Shown here: in pieces, positions 24,825 to 32,747 of the stretch | Layout of the letters: every line of letters begins with the position of its first letter | Numbering within the stretch: the first letter of the stretch is position 1 | Assembly (NCBI GenBank): GCA_019636215.1 | Contig: JAHBXZ010000001.1 | Location: 381,694 to 445,693 of the forward strand | Origin: Planctomycetota bacterium | GTDB taxonomy: Bacteria; Planctomycetota; UBA8742; UBA2392 | Length of the DNA: 64,000 bases | Reading direction: 5' to 3' | The notes under the pieces: generated by a model | Told to the model about the DNA's origin: nothing | Database searches by the model: none | Seen by the model: the letters and a program-made list of their open reading frames with translations, nothing else | Made by a program: the position numbers and the translations under genes

Positions 24825-27398
24825 ATGACATTCATGCGCATTCTGCCCGCACTGGCATTGCTGCTCTTTCTTGGTTGTGCAACGGCAGACCGGGCCGTTG
24901 CCCCGCAGGCTCAGCAGCCCCCCGCGCCGGAGAATGCCGCTGCGCCCGGTGACATCAGGCTGGGCGAGTGCCTTGTGCTGCCGCCGGTGTTTCGCGGCAC
25001 GCGGTCGTTTGTGTTCACTGACCCGGTAGAGCACCGCTATGTCCAGGGGACGTTGACACCGCCCAAGGCCGGCGAGGCCGTCACTGCCCCCGATGGCAAA
25101 GAAGTGAAGTGGGAGGCCGCCAAGGCCGACGCGGAAGGCGAGCTGCGGCATGGCTCGCTGGCCGGCGGATACCTGTGGTGGACGGTGAAATCGGAAGTCG
25201 AGGAAGCCCGCGTGCTGGTCGCACAGGGTCACATCGGCGTGTATGTGAATGGCGAGCCCCGATTTGGCGACCCTTACAGCACCGGGTATGTGCAACTGCC
25301 GGTGCTGATGAAAAAGGGCGAGAATCACTTTGTGTTTCGTGCGATTCGCGGGTTCGCAAAGGCGCGACTGGAGCTCGTCGCCCCGCCCAATGCACGGTAC
25401 CCGGCAGTAATGATGCCAGCTGACATGCAGTTGCCAGACCTTGTTGAGGGCAAGGCCGGCGGATACCACGGCGCGATGGTTGTTGCCAATTGCGGAGGCT
25501 CTGCGCTGAAGCTGGGGTTCAGTTCAGTGCGGGCAGACCTTGCAGCCGGCAAGCTCAGGTTCGCCGGTGGCTGGTGGAGTGTTCAACCGTACAGCACCTG
25601 CAAGATCCCGTTTCTTGTTCATTATGAGGGTGAGGCTTCCGACAAGCCCTTGGAGTATCAGTTGTCATTGGAAGTGTTGACCGCAGGCGGTGTCGCCGCA
25701 CCCTTTCAGGGTATCAGCGAAGCTGGCAAGACTACCCTGCAATTGCATGTGAAGCGGGCCGGCGAACGTCGCAATGTCACATTTGTCAGCAACATCGACG
25801 GTAGTGTGCAGTACTACGCGTTGCGGCCCGCGCAGGTTCCGGCAGGCGTGACGGCAAAGCCCGGCATTGCCCTTTCCCTTCATGGTGCGTCGGTGGAAGC
25901 CAGCGGACAGGCCGGGGCCTATGGCGACAAGACCTGGTGCCACATTGTGTGCCCGACCAATCGCCGGCCGTTCGGCTATGACTGGGAAGACTGGGGCCGC
26001 CTGGACGCGCTGGAAGTGCTGAATCACGCGCGGAGCAGCCTGGATCACGACCCATCGATGCTTTACCTGACCGGCCACTCCATGGGCGGGCACGGCACGT
26101 GGCAGCTTGGCGCGCACTTTCCGTCGATGTTCGCGGCGATTGCCCCCTGTGCGGGCTGGCGCAGTTTTTACACCTATGGCGGCAAGCGCGACCCGGAAAT
26201 GGATGATTTCGCCCGCATCATGCGCCGGGCCGACAATCCCAGCGACACTCCGTTGCTGATTCGCAACCACGCCCAGCACGGGGTGTTCATTGTGCACGGG
26301 GACGCCGACGAAACGGTGCCGGTCGCGGAGGCCCGCGCGATGCGCGATGCACTGAAGGAGTTTCACAAGGATCTGCACTATTACGAACAGCCGGGCGGCG
26401 GCCACTGGTACGACCTTGGCGACGAAAACGGTGACACCGGCGCCGATTGCCTGGACTACCAGCCGGTGTGGGACCTGTTCGCGCGTCGGCGTGTGCCGGC
26501 CAGCCATCAAGTGCGCGAGATCGATTTCACGACAATCAGCCCCGGCATCTCCGACAAATGCCACTGGGCTGCGGTGTGGCAGCAGCACAGGCCGTTTGAA
26601 GCCAGCCGCATCCAGTTGCGTGCCGACCCGAACATGCATCGCATCGTCGGCACCACCAGCAATGTGCGTCTTCTTCGTCTGGACCTGGACAGCGCGCTGC
26701 GCAAGGGCGGCAAGGCAGTCATCACCCTGGACGGGCAGGCAATCGAAACGGAATGGCCGGCAACGGGACTGCTGTGGCTGGAACGCGGCGAGGCCTGGCA
26801 GGTCGTGCCGGGCGCGGCCGAAGGCGCAAAGAACCCCGCGCGCTATGGCGGCTTCAAGGATGCGTTTCGCAACAACTTCATCATTGTCTACGGCACCGGG
26901 GGCGACGCCGAGACTCAGCAATGGGCCGCAGCCAAGGCGCGCATGGATGCCGAGCATTTCTATGTGCGCGGCAACGGCAGCGTTGAAGTGGTATCAGACA
27001 AAGAGTTGGCCACAGTGCGGCACCAGGGCCGCAACGTGATTCTGGTTGGCTCGCCGTCTACCAACTCGGCCTATGAACTGCTGGGCGTGGAGTGCCCGAT
27101 TCAGGTGCAGTCAGGCAAGGTCCAGATCGGCGGGAAAACACTGACGGGTGACCTTGCCGTGCTGGCGGTTGTTCCGCGCCCGGGCAGCGACACGGCGAGC
27201 ATTGGCGTGATTTCGGGCACCAGCCTGGCCGGCATGCGCCTGACCAATCGACTGCCGTACCTGAGCTCGGGAGTTGGCGTGCCTGACTTTGTCGTGCTTG
27301 ATGCCCGGATGCTGCGCGACGGGGCCTCGGGCCTGCGTGCCTGCGGATATCTGGATTGCGATTGGCAGCTTTCGGACTCAGATATGGCACTGAAATAG
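24825..27398 (+). CDS. Lipoprotein esterase/peptidase, prolyl-oligopeptidase-like alpha/beta hydrolase
   Basis: An 857-residue lipoprotein. The lipobox is LLFLGC near residue 18 (start at 24,834 also possible). The N-terminal 280 residues form beta-sandwich-like accessory domains. The hydrolase domain carries the nucleophile elbow GHSMGG, the acid Asp in HGDADETVP and the His in PGGGHWYD, giving a complete Ser-Asp-His triad as in secreted esterases and S9 peptidases. The remaining 300 residues resemble the extra C-terminal domain of such large planctomycete-type enzymes. It is the first chromosomal gene next to the island, and its upstream region contains the cut tRNA. The substrate is unknown. 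Confidence 0.85.
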   Translation: MTFMRILPALALLLFLGCATADRAVAPQAQQPPAPENAAAPGDIRLGECLVLPPVFRGTRSFVFTDPVEHRYVQGTLTPPKAGEAVTAPDGKEVKWEAAKADAEGELRHGSLAGGYLWWTVKSEVEEARVLVAQGHIGVYVNGEPRFGDPYSTGYVQLPVLMKKGENHFVFRAIRGFAKARLELVAPPNARYPAVMMPADMQLPDLVEGKAGGYHGAMVVANCGGSALKLGFSSVRADLAAGKLRFAGGWWSVQPYSTCKIPFLVHYEGEASDKPLEYQLSLEVLTAGGVAAPFQGISEAGKTTLQLHVKRAGERRNVTFVSNIDGSVQYYALRPAQVPAGVTAKPGIALSLHGASVEASGQAGAYGDKTWCHIVCPTNRRPFGYDWEDWGRLDALEVLNHARSSLDHDPSMLYLTGHSMGGHGTWQLGAHFPSMFAAIAPCAGWRSFYTYGGKRDPEMDDFARIMRRADNPSDTPLLIRNHAQHGVFIVHGDADETVPVAEARAMRDALKEFHKDLHYYEQPGGGHWYDLGDENGDTGADCLDYQPVWDLFARRRVPASHQVREIDFTTISPGISDKCHWAAVWQQHRPFEASRIQLRADPNMHRIVGTTSNVRLLRLDLDSALRKGGKAVITLDGQAIETEWPATGLLWLERGEAWQVVPGAAEGAKNPARYGGFKDAFRNNFIIVYGTGGDAETQQWAAAKARMDAEHFYVRGNGSVEVVSDKELATVRHQGRNVILVGSPSTNSAYELLGVECPIQVQSGKVQIGGKTLTGDLAVLAVVPRPGSDTASIGVISGTSLAGMRLTNRLPYLSSGVGVPDFVVLDARMLRDGASGLRACGYLDCDWQLSDSDMALK

Positions 27399-27494
27399 TT
27401 TGCCGACAATCCTGCAGTTTGTGCTTGGACGACTGCGGTTCAATGATAAATGTTTGTCCTGAGCTGACACTCATTCACTGATCAAGGAGACATT

Positions 27495-28202
27495 GTGGCT
27501 AAGCGTTCCAAGCAGAACACGGCAGACAAGCAGGCATTGGTGGCTGAATTGCTGAAGGCCGACGGCAACCTGACCATGAACCAGGTGGGCAAGCAGGTGC
27601 GCGCCAAGTTCGGCACCCAGCTGGCCTATGACAAGCTGCGCGAAGCATTCGTGAAGGCCGGCGGCAAGGTGGACGAGCGCCGCGGCCCCAAGGCCCGTGG
27701 CAAGGGCAAAAAGGCCAAGGCCGCGCGCAAGGGCCGCAAGGCCGGGCGTTCACGCGAGAACACCGCCGCCAAGCAGCAGATGGTGGCTGACCTGGTGCAC
27801 GACAATCCCGGCATCACCATGAACGAGGCCGGCAAACTGGTGCGCGCCAAGTTCGGCACCCAGCTGGCCTTCCCGCGCCTGAAGGAAGCGTTCAAACGGG
27901 CCGGTGGCAAGGTGGGCAAGCCGGGCCGCCGCCCCAAGCCCCGCACCGAACTGGTGGATCGCCGCATGGGCCGCCGCGAAAGCGACCAGCGCGCCTTCCG
28001 CACCCGTGAAACACTCAAGGGCATGCCGCAGCACGTGGTGATTGTTCACGTCGGCGGTGATGTTGAGCCGCACGAGTTTGGTTCACGCGGCGATGCCGAG
28101 TCGTTTGCGCGGCGCCAGCTGGAGGCCGGTGTATCGGCCGGTGCCATCGCCTACTACGAGCGCCAGCCAATGAACATCAAGAACGTCAGCGTCAGCGTTT
28201 AG
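27495..28202 (+). CDS. Basic protein with two tandem helical repeats, nucleoid-protein-like
   Basis: A 235-residue protein. Two copies of a roughly 50-residue unit (K-Q-x-L/M-V-A-x-L-L, T-M-N-x-x-G-K-x-V-R-A-K-F-G-T-Q-L-A) are joined by a Lys/Gly/Arg-rich linker (RGPKARGKGKKAKAARKG). A C-terminal 60-residue domain (QHVVIVHVGGDVEPHEFGS) follows. Each unit could be a helix-turn-helix. The second unit is nearly identical in DNA over a stretch of about 25 bases (near 27,600 and 27,842), so the duplication is recent or under homogenising selection. GTG start with AAGGAG upstream. A DNA-compacting or regulatory role is inferred from composition. Confidence 0.75.
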   Translation: MAKRSKQNTADKQALVAELLKADGNLTMNQVGKQVRAKFGTQLAYDKLREAFVKAGGKVDERRGPKARGKGKKAKAARKGRKAGRSRENTAAKQQMVADLVHDNPGITMNEAGKLVRAKFGTQLAFPRLKEAFKRAGGKVGKPGRRPKPRTELVDRRMGRRESDQRAFRTRETLKGMPQHVVIVHVGGDVEPHEFGSRGDAESFARRQLEAGVSAGAIAYYERQPMNIKNVSVSV

Positions 28203-28341
28203 TACAGGCTTTCAGAACGCAACCGCGGTTGCGGGTTCATGGTTGCTGGATTCGTCACAGGCCGCGAAGCAGGCGGCCTTGCGCGAAAACCGGCAGCCAG
28301 TCCCCGGAAACCGCGGTTTCTTTTTGTATACAGGCAGCCCC

Positions 28342-28878
28342 ATGGCCTATGCGATTACACTGTTTTTCAACCCCGCGCTGGAATCAAGGCTGCGCCGCAT
28401 CTGCAACGTGCTGCGCGAGGAAATTGAGGGCGCGGTCACGGTGATAGAGGACGTGAAGTCGCGGCCTCACATTTCACTGGCCGTGATGGAAGGCGCCAAC
28501 GTCATTGAGCTGTCCGAAAAGCTTCGGCAGGTGGCAGACCGGCACCACGCACTGCCGGTGACGCTGTCGTCGGTGGGACTGTTCCCCAAGGCCGAACCGG
28601 TGTTCTTTCTGGCGCCGGTGGTGGGGCATGAACTTCTTACACTGCATGCCGACGTGTGGCCGCACGTTGCGCGGCTGGGCCGCAACCCCTGGAGTGAGTA
28701 CGCGCCGGGGCGGTTCGTGCCGCACAGTACGCTGATGACCAGCGTACGTACCGACCAGCTGGAACGCGCAACCACGCTGGTGCTGGAAAACACCTTTCCG
28801 ATCACGGGTGAACTGGTGGAACTCGGGCTGGTGGAGTTTGCGCCGGTCAAGCCGTTGATGAGCGCGATGCTGCTGTAG
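28342..28878 (+). CDS. 2H phosphoesterase family protein (2'-5' RNA ligase-like)
   Basis: A 178-residue protein with the two His-x-(Thr/Ser) motifs of the 2H phosphoesterase fold, HISL (SRPHISLAV, about residue 43) and HSTL (VPHSTLMTS, about residue 128), each after a strand. Members act on cyclic or 2'-5' phosphodiester bonds of RNA or nucleotides. The ATG at 28,342 follows GGCAGCCCC, a poor ribosome site, but the upstream part of the frame is not coding-like. It stands alone between the tandem-repeat protein and the CysM-type gene. The substrate is unknown. Confidence 0.75.
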   Translation: MAYAITLFFNPALESRLRRICNVLREEIEGAVTVIEDVKSRPHISLAVMEGANVIELSEKLRQVADRHHALPVTLSSVGLFPKAEPVFFLAPVVGHELLTLHADVWPHVARLGRNPWSEYAPGRFVPHSTLMTSVRTDQLERATTLVLENTFPITGELVELGLVEFAPVKPLMSAMLL

Positions 28879-29000
28879 GGCACGCAGACAGTTTGGGTTG
28901 CAGGCCACAGCGTGGCAGGCGGCCAGAGGCCGGAGTAAAGGCCGGCAGTTGCTCCGGACTCCTGGCTCATGCAGTTCCGCGCACGAACACAGAACAAGTT

Positions 29001-29927
29001 TCAGTCCCACAATCCGGTCGAGTAATAGCGCTCGCCGGTATCCGGCAGCAGTGTCACGATGCGCGCGTCGGGCTGCTGCTGGGCGATCTTGCGCGCCGCG
29101 GCAATGTTGGCGCCGCTGCTCTGGCCCACGAAGATGCCGTTGCGCGCCAGCAGCTTGCTGTGCTCAAAGGCTTCCTCAATCGTGACATCAATGCGCAGGT
29201 CCACCAGCTGCTCGTGAAAGTTGGCGGGCCGGATGTCTGTGGGGTTCTTCAGCGGCTTGAGTCCTTCAATGCCGGGGAATTCCTCGGGCAGCATGACAGC
29301 GACCTTGATGGCCGGGTTGTGTTCCTTCAGGCGCCGGGCAACGCCGGTCAGGCTGCCGCCGGTGCCGACGCCGCTGACAAAGTGCGTAGCATCGCCGCCG
29401 CCCTGCTTCAGGATCTCCTGCGCAGTGCCGTGGTAGTGAGCCTCCCAGTTGGCGGCGTTGCTGTACTGGTCGATCAGGAAGTATTTGTCGGGCTGGTCGT
29501 GTGCCAGTTTGTGGCAATGGCGCATGGCCTCGTCGTAGCCGAGAATCGGGTCGGTCAGGATTACCTCGGCCCCGTGGGCCTTGATGCGGCGCAGGCGTTC
29601 CTTGCTGGCGTTGCCGGGAATCACCAGCGTAATGGGCAGGTTCAGGGCGGCGCCGATCATGGCGTAGGCAATGCCGCTGTTGCCGCTGGTTGAATCCAGC
29701 ACGCGGCGGCCGGCAATGGCGTCTTCGGCCAGTGCGCGCGCCAGCATGTTCAGCACCGGGCGGTCCTTGATGCTGCCGCCGGGATTAATCCATTCGGCCT
29801 TGGCGCGCAGCGAAAGCCTGGGGAACTCGGACTGCAGAACATTGATCTCCAGCAGTGGCGTACCTCCGATCAGCCCCAGCGCGGGAACACGCCGGATCAG
29901 GTCGGCAAGGCTGGTTGCAGTGGTCAT
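29001..29927 (-). CDS. cysM: Cysteine synthase family, CysM-like PLP enzyme
   Basis: A 308-residue fold-type II PLP enzyme of cysteine biosynthesis. The PLP lysine is in PGGSIKDRP, the substrate loop is STSGNSG, and the phosphate-binding loop is GVGTGGSLTG. Total length matches CysK/CysM. ATG at 29,927 is chosen over an upstream frame that runs through non-coding sequence. The gene immediately upstream encodes a JAMM peptidase of the Mec type. Together they resemble the CysM-Mec route in which sulfur is delivered on a small carrier protein (CysO), although no carrier gene is in the window. CysK cannot be excluded without comparison. Confidence 0.82.
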   Translation of the reverse strand: MTTATSLADLIRRVPALGLIGGTPLLEINVLQSEFPRLSLRAKAEWINPGGSIKDRPVLNMLARALAEDAIAGRRVLDSTSGNSGIAYAMIGAALNLPITLVIPGNASKERLRRIKAHGAEVILTDPILGYDEAMRHCHKLAHDQPDKYFLIDQYSNAANWEAHYHGTAQEILKQGGGDATHFVSGVGTGGSLTGVARRLKEHNPAIKVAVMLPEEFPGIEGLKPLKNPTDIRPANFHEQLVDLRIDVTIEEAFEHSKLLARNGIFVGQSSGANIAAARKIAQQQPDARIVTLLPDTGERYYSTGLWD

Positions 29928-30022
29928 GGTTTGGCTCCAGGTGATGCGACCAGCTTGGCCGCACTTGTGTTGCGGACGCCCCGCCCGCAGTTCGGTTGCG
30001 GGCGAGGTGCCCGCATCACCTG

Positions 30023-30433
30023 CTAACATCGCGCTTCTTCCTGTTCGAACTTGCCGTTGACCAGCTCAAAGGAATGAAAGTCGCCGGGCTTGCCCTGGTT
30101 CACGGCGACAATCACGTAACTGTAACCCTCCCACGCGGCCTCAAGATCGGTCTGGCTGGGCCTTGCCGGGTGGTCCGGGTGGCTGTGATAGATTCCCACG
30201 ATGTCCAGTCCGCGCGCCCGGGCCGCCTTGTCAACCTGCATGAAGTCCTTGGGATCCAGCGTAAAGCGGTCGTGGGCACGTTCGGTGTTCAGGTTGCCGG
30301 TGCGGTGGGCCTCCAGCGCGTGGCGGCCGTCGGCATCAACGCGGCCGACCATCAGGCCGCAGCATTCGTGCGGATAGGTCTCGGCAGCGTGTGCCTGGAT
30401 CAACGCGCGGACTTCGGGTGTCAGGTGCAGCAT
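30023..30433 (-). CDS. JAMM/MPN+ metallopeptidase, Mec-like
   Basis: A 136-residue protein with the zinc site Glu (YPHECCG) and HSHPDHPARPSQTD, the His-x-His-x7-Ser-x2-Asp pattern of JAMM deubiquitinase-like enzymes. In Actinobacteria the Mec member releases cysteine from CysO-Cys. It lies 95 bases upstream of the CysM-like gene in the same orientation. The pair suggests carrier-protein sulfur transfer; the link is inferred from neighbourhood. The only start is at 30,433, with a weak upstream site. Confidence 0.85.
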   Translation of the reverse strand: MLHLTPEVRALIQAHAAETYPHECCGLMVGRVDADGRHALEAHRTGNLNTERAHDRFTLDPKDFMQVDKAARARGLDIVGIYHSHPDHPARPSQTDLEAAWEGYSYVIVAVNQGKPGDFHSFELVNGKFEQEEARC

Positions 30434-30749
30434 GGTTTCGCCAGTTCAGTGTGTTGTTAACTCAGTGTCGCCGCGGCAGGGGCCGGGATCAGCGACAGCA
30501 ACACACAGCGGCGCAGGTGGTCATGTGGCACGCAACAATAGTCGGCCGGTGGCTTGCGTCAAGCAGGGGAGGGGCGGGCCATGGACTTCAATGAACAATG
30601 AACAACGTGCAAGGGTGGGGCTTCTGCCTTGGAGGTCAGGACGTCGGCGACGGTCAACGGTTAGGTCAAGACTCGGCAGTTACCGTCAACCGTAGACTGT
30701 GGACCGTCAACTCTTGCCCGCGATGGGTTTCATCCACCCAACCCAATGT
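30434..30749. repeat. Gene-free interval with short repeated motifs
   Basis: 316 bases without a convincing gene. Near 30,590-30,605 it holds CAATGAACAATGAAC, then several GTCAACGG/CCGTCAAC elements in 30,650-30,715 and CAATGTTCATTGATCATTG near 30,745-30,765. Complementary versions occur in the interval on the other side of bpt (31,491-31,658), so short related repeats flank that gene. No terminator or promoter is assigned. Confidence 0.45.
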
Positions 30750-31490
30750 TCATTGATCATTGCTTCTCGCCACCCACTGTCCGTCGATCAGCAGTTCGTG
30801 GGGCCCGTAGTCGGCCTTGTAATCCATGGTGGGGCAGCCCTCGATCCAGTAACCCAGGTAGTAGTAAGGAATGGCGCGTTCGCGGGCCCATTCAATCTCG
30901 CGCAGGATGCTGAACACGCCGATGCTGCGCTTGCCGTGGGCAGGGTCGAAGTAGTGATAAACACTGGAAAGTGACTCGTTGCAGAGGTCGGCAATGCTTA
31001 CACCCAGCAGCGCGCCCTGCGCGTCGCGGTATTCAAACTCGATGCTCTGCACACAGGTTGAATACAAAAACTCGCGCAGGCTTTCCGCGTCGCCGGTTTG
31101 CGGGCTGCCGGCATGCTGGGCCGCAAGATAGCGCCGATAGACGGCAAGTTTTTCGTCCGTCAATATTGGGGGGGCAACGTACACCCGCACGTCGGCGTTG
31201 CGGCGCAGGGTGCGGCGCTGGCCCTTGCTTGGCTTGAATTCACGGGTGGGAACGCGAATCGGCACACACTTTCGGCAGGTTCCGCACACCGGCCGGTACA
31301 GGATGTGCCCGCTGCGGCGGAACCCGCGGTTCATCAACTGGTGATAGGCCAGCGGGTTAAGGCCGGTGCTCAGCCAGGCTTCGTCCGTGGCTTCAAGCCC
31401 GGGCAGATAGTTGCAGGCGTGGTCGTGGGTGCCCAGGGGCAGCGAGCGCGACCCGAACAGCGCGGCAAGGTTGGAATCCGGGCTGGCCAT
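30750..31490 (-). CDS. bpt: Aspartate/glutamate leucyltransferase (Bpt), N-end rule
   Basis: A 246-residue aminoacyl-tRNA-protein transferase that adds leucine to N-terminal Asp/Glu, marking proteins for ClpS/ClpAP. Family blocks seen are HDHACNYLPG, the region CGTCRKCVPIRV, GFRRSGHILYRP, SSVYHYFDP, YYYLGYWIEGCPTMDYKA and the C-terminal PHELLIDGQW. The length matches the family (about 240). It stands alone between two repeat-containing intergenic regions. Confidence 0.93.
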   Translation of the reverse strand: MASPDSNLAALFGSRSLPLGTHDHACNYLPGLEATDEAWLSTGLNPLAYHQLMNRGFRRSGHILYRPVCGTCRKCVPIRVPTREFKPSKGQRRTLRRNADVRVYVAPPILTDEKLAVYRRYLAAQHAGSPQTGDAESLREFLYSTCVQSIEFEYRDAQGALLGVSIADLCNESLSSVYHYFDPAHGKRSIGVFSILREIEWARERAIPYYYLGYWIEGCPTMDYKADYGPHELLIDGQWVARSNDQ

Positions 31491-31658
31491 TCAACCTTCA
31501 TCATCCTTTGTTCCGTTGGTCATTGTGCATTGTTCATTGGTCATTTGCTGTTGACCGTTGCCGTAAGTGACCAATGCCAGATGCAGCCGGTGCGCAGCGC
31601 GGGCGCATCCCGCTGCCATCACAGTCCATGGAACGTTGGCCATCGACCATTGCTGTTC
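31491..31658. repeat. Short repeats upstream of bpt
   Basis: 168 bases containing GGTCATTG, TGCATTG, TTCATTG and GGTCATTTG in quick succession, and GTTGACCGTTG, which is complementary to elements in 30,650-30,715. A degenerate GTTGGCCATCGACCATTG follows near 31,640. No gene is supported. Confidence 0.4.
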
Positions 31659-32615
31659 TCACCGGGCAAGGTCCTGTTCCGTGTTCCATTCCTCGCGCAG
31701 GATCAGCAGAAAGCGTTCGTACCGGCCTTTGTCGATCTCGCCACGCTCCACGGCCAGCTTCACGCCGCAATGCGGCTCGTGCCGGTGGGTGCAATCGGCA
31801 TATTTGCATTGCGTACGCGCAGTCGCGAAATCGGGGTAGACCAGCGCAAGGTCGGTCAGGTTCATGTCGTAAAAGCCGAAGTCACGCACGCCCGGCGTGT
31901 CCACCACATGCCCGCCCGCCAGCGGCAGCAGGCTGGCGTTGGTGGTGGTGTGGCGGCCCTCGCCTTCGCGGTCGACATCGCCGGTGCGCAGTTCCAGTCC
32001 GGGTTGCAGCGCGTTGATCAGGCTGGATTTGCCGGTGCCGCTCTGGCCGGCGAACACGGCCGTGCGCCCGGCAAAAGCTGTTTCAAGGCCGTCAAGCTGG
32101 CCGGCGATAGCGCAGGTGAAGAGAAGGTCGATCTTCATGGCTGCGTAGGGTTGCATGGCGGCCTTCACCCCGGCGCGGTCGGCGGTGTCGCACTTGTTGA
32201 CCACAATGACCGGCGTCAGCGATTGCAGGTAAGCAGAGGCCAGCAGTCGGTCGACGGTCACCAGTTGTTCGGCCAGGCGGTCGGCGCCGGCCACAATCAC
32301 CAGCATGTCCACGTTGACGGCCAGCAACTGGCGGTGGCGGCGGTCGCGCGGGTGGCTGCGGTACAGTTCGCCCTTGCGGGGGTGCACCTGTTCCAGCGCG
32401 GCCTCGGGTTCTCCGTCGCCGTCAATCGGCGCGATGCTCACGCGGTCACCCACGGCCACCGGGCTGCGGTCGCGGCGCTTGCCCTTTTTCAGCCGGCCGC
32501 GCAGCGGGCAGCGGTACTCAACGGGCCCGGCCTGCACATAGGCGTGCTGGCCGTGAAGGCGGGTGACAAGACCAGAAAGTGTTGCAGCGTTCTCGGGCAT
32601 TGCCACTCGTGACAT
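31659..32615 (-). CDS. rsgA: Ribosome small subunit-dependent GTPase RsgA
   Basis: A 318-residue circularly permuted GTPase for late 30S maturation. G4 (NKCD) comes first, then G1 (GQSGTGKSS) and G3 (DTPG), the permuted order of YjeQ/RsgA. The N-terminal OB-fold region is present, and the C-terminal zinc knuckle is CKYADCTHRHEPHC. The short start region suggests either of two Mets; 32,615 is used. It is divergent from the histidine kinase gene at 32,748. Confidence 0.93.
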   Translation of the reverse strand: MSRVAMPENAATLSGLVTRLHGQHAYVQAGPVEYRCPLRGRLKKGKRRDRSPVAVGDRVSIAPIDGDGEPEAALEQVHPRKGELYRSHPRDRRHRQLLAVNVDMLVIVAGADRLAEQLVTVDRLLASAYLQSLTPVIVVNKCDTADRAGVKAAMQPYAAMKIDLLFTCAIAGQLDGLETAFAGRTAVFAGQSGTGKSSLINALQPGLELRTGDVDREGEGRHTTTNASLLPLAGGHVVDTPGVRDFGFYDMNLTDLALVYPDFATARTQCKYADCTHRHEPHCGVKLAVERGEIDKGRYERFLLILREEWNTEQDLAR

Positions 32616-32747
32616 GAAAAGGGGAACAAGGAAGTGCGACAGGCGGGCACACCCGCTGACCTCCTTTTACCTTTTTCTTTGCGGCCTTTTTCCTTGAACC
32701 TCCATAGTCCCTGCCCTTGCGGCACTTTTCGGCTAAGATTCCGACGA

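Noticed and set aside
24628..24831. Short protein beginning near GPVAQRLEQG
   Set aside because: It is the well-known translation of a tRNA gene; here of the cut tRNA-Met at 24,681-24,723.
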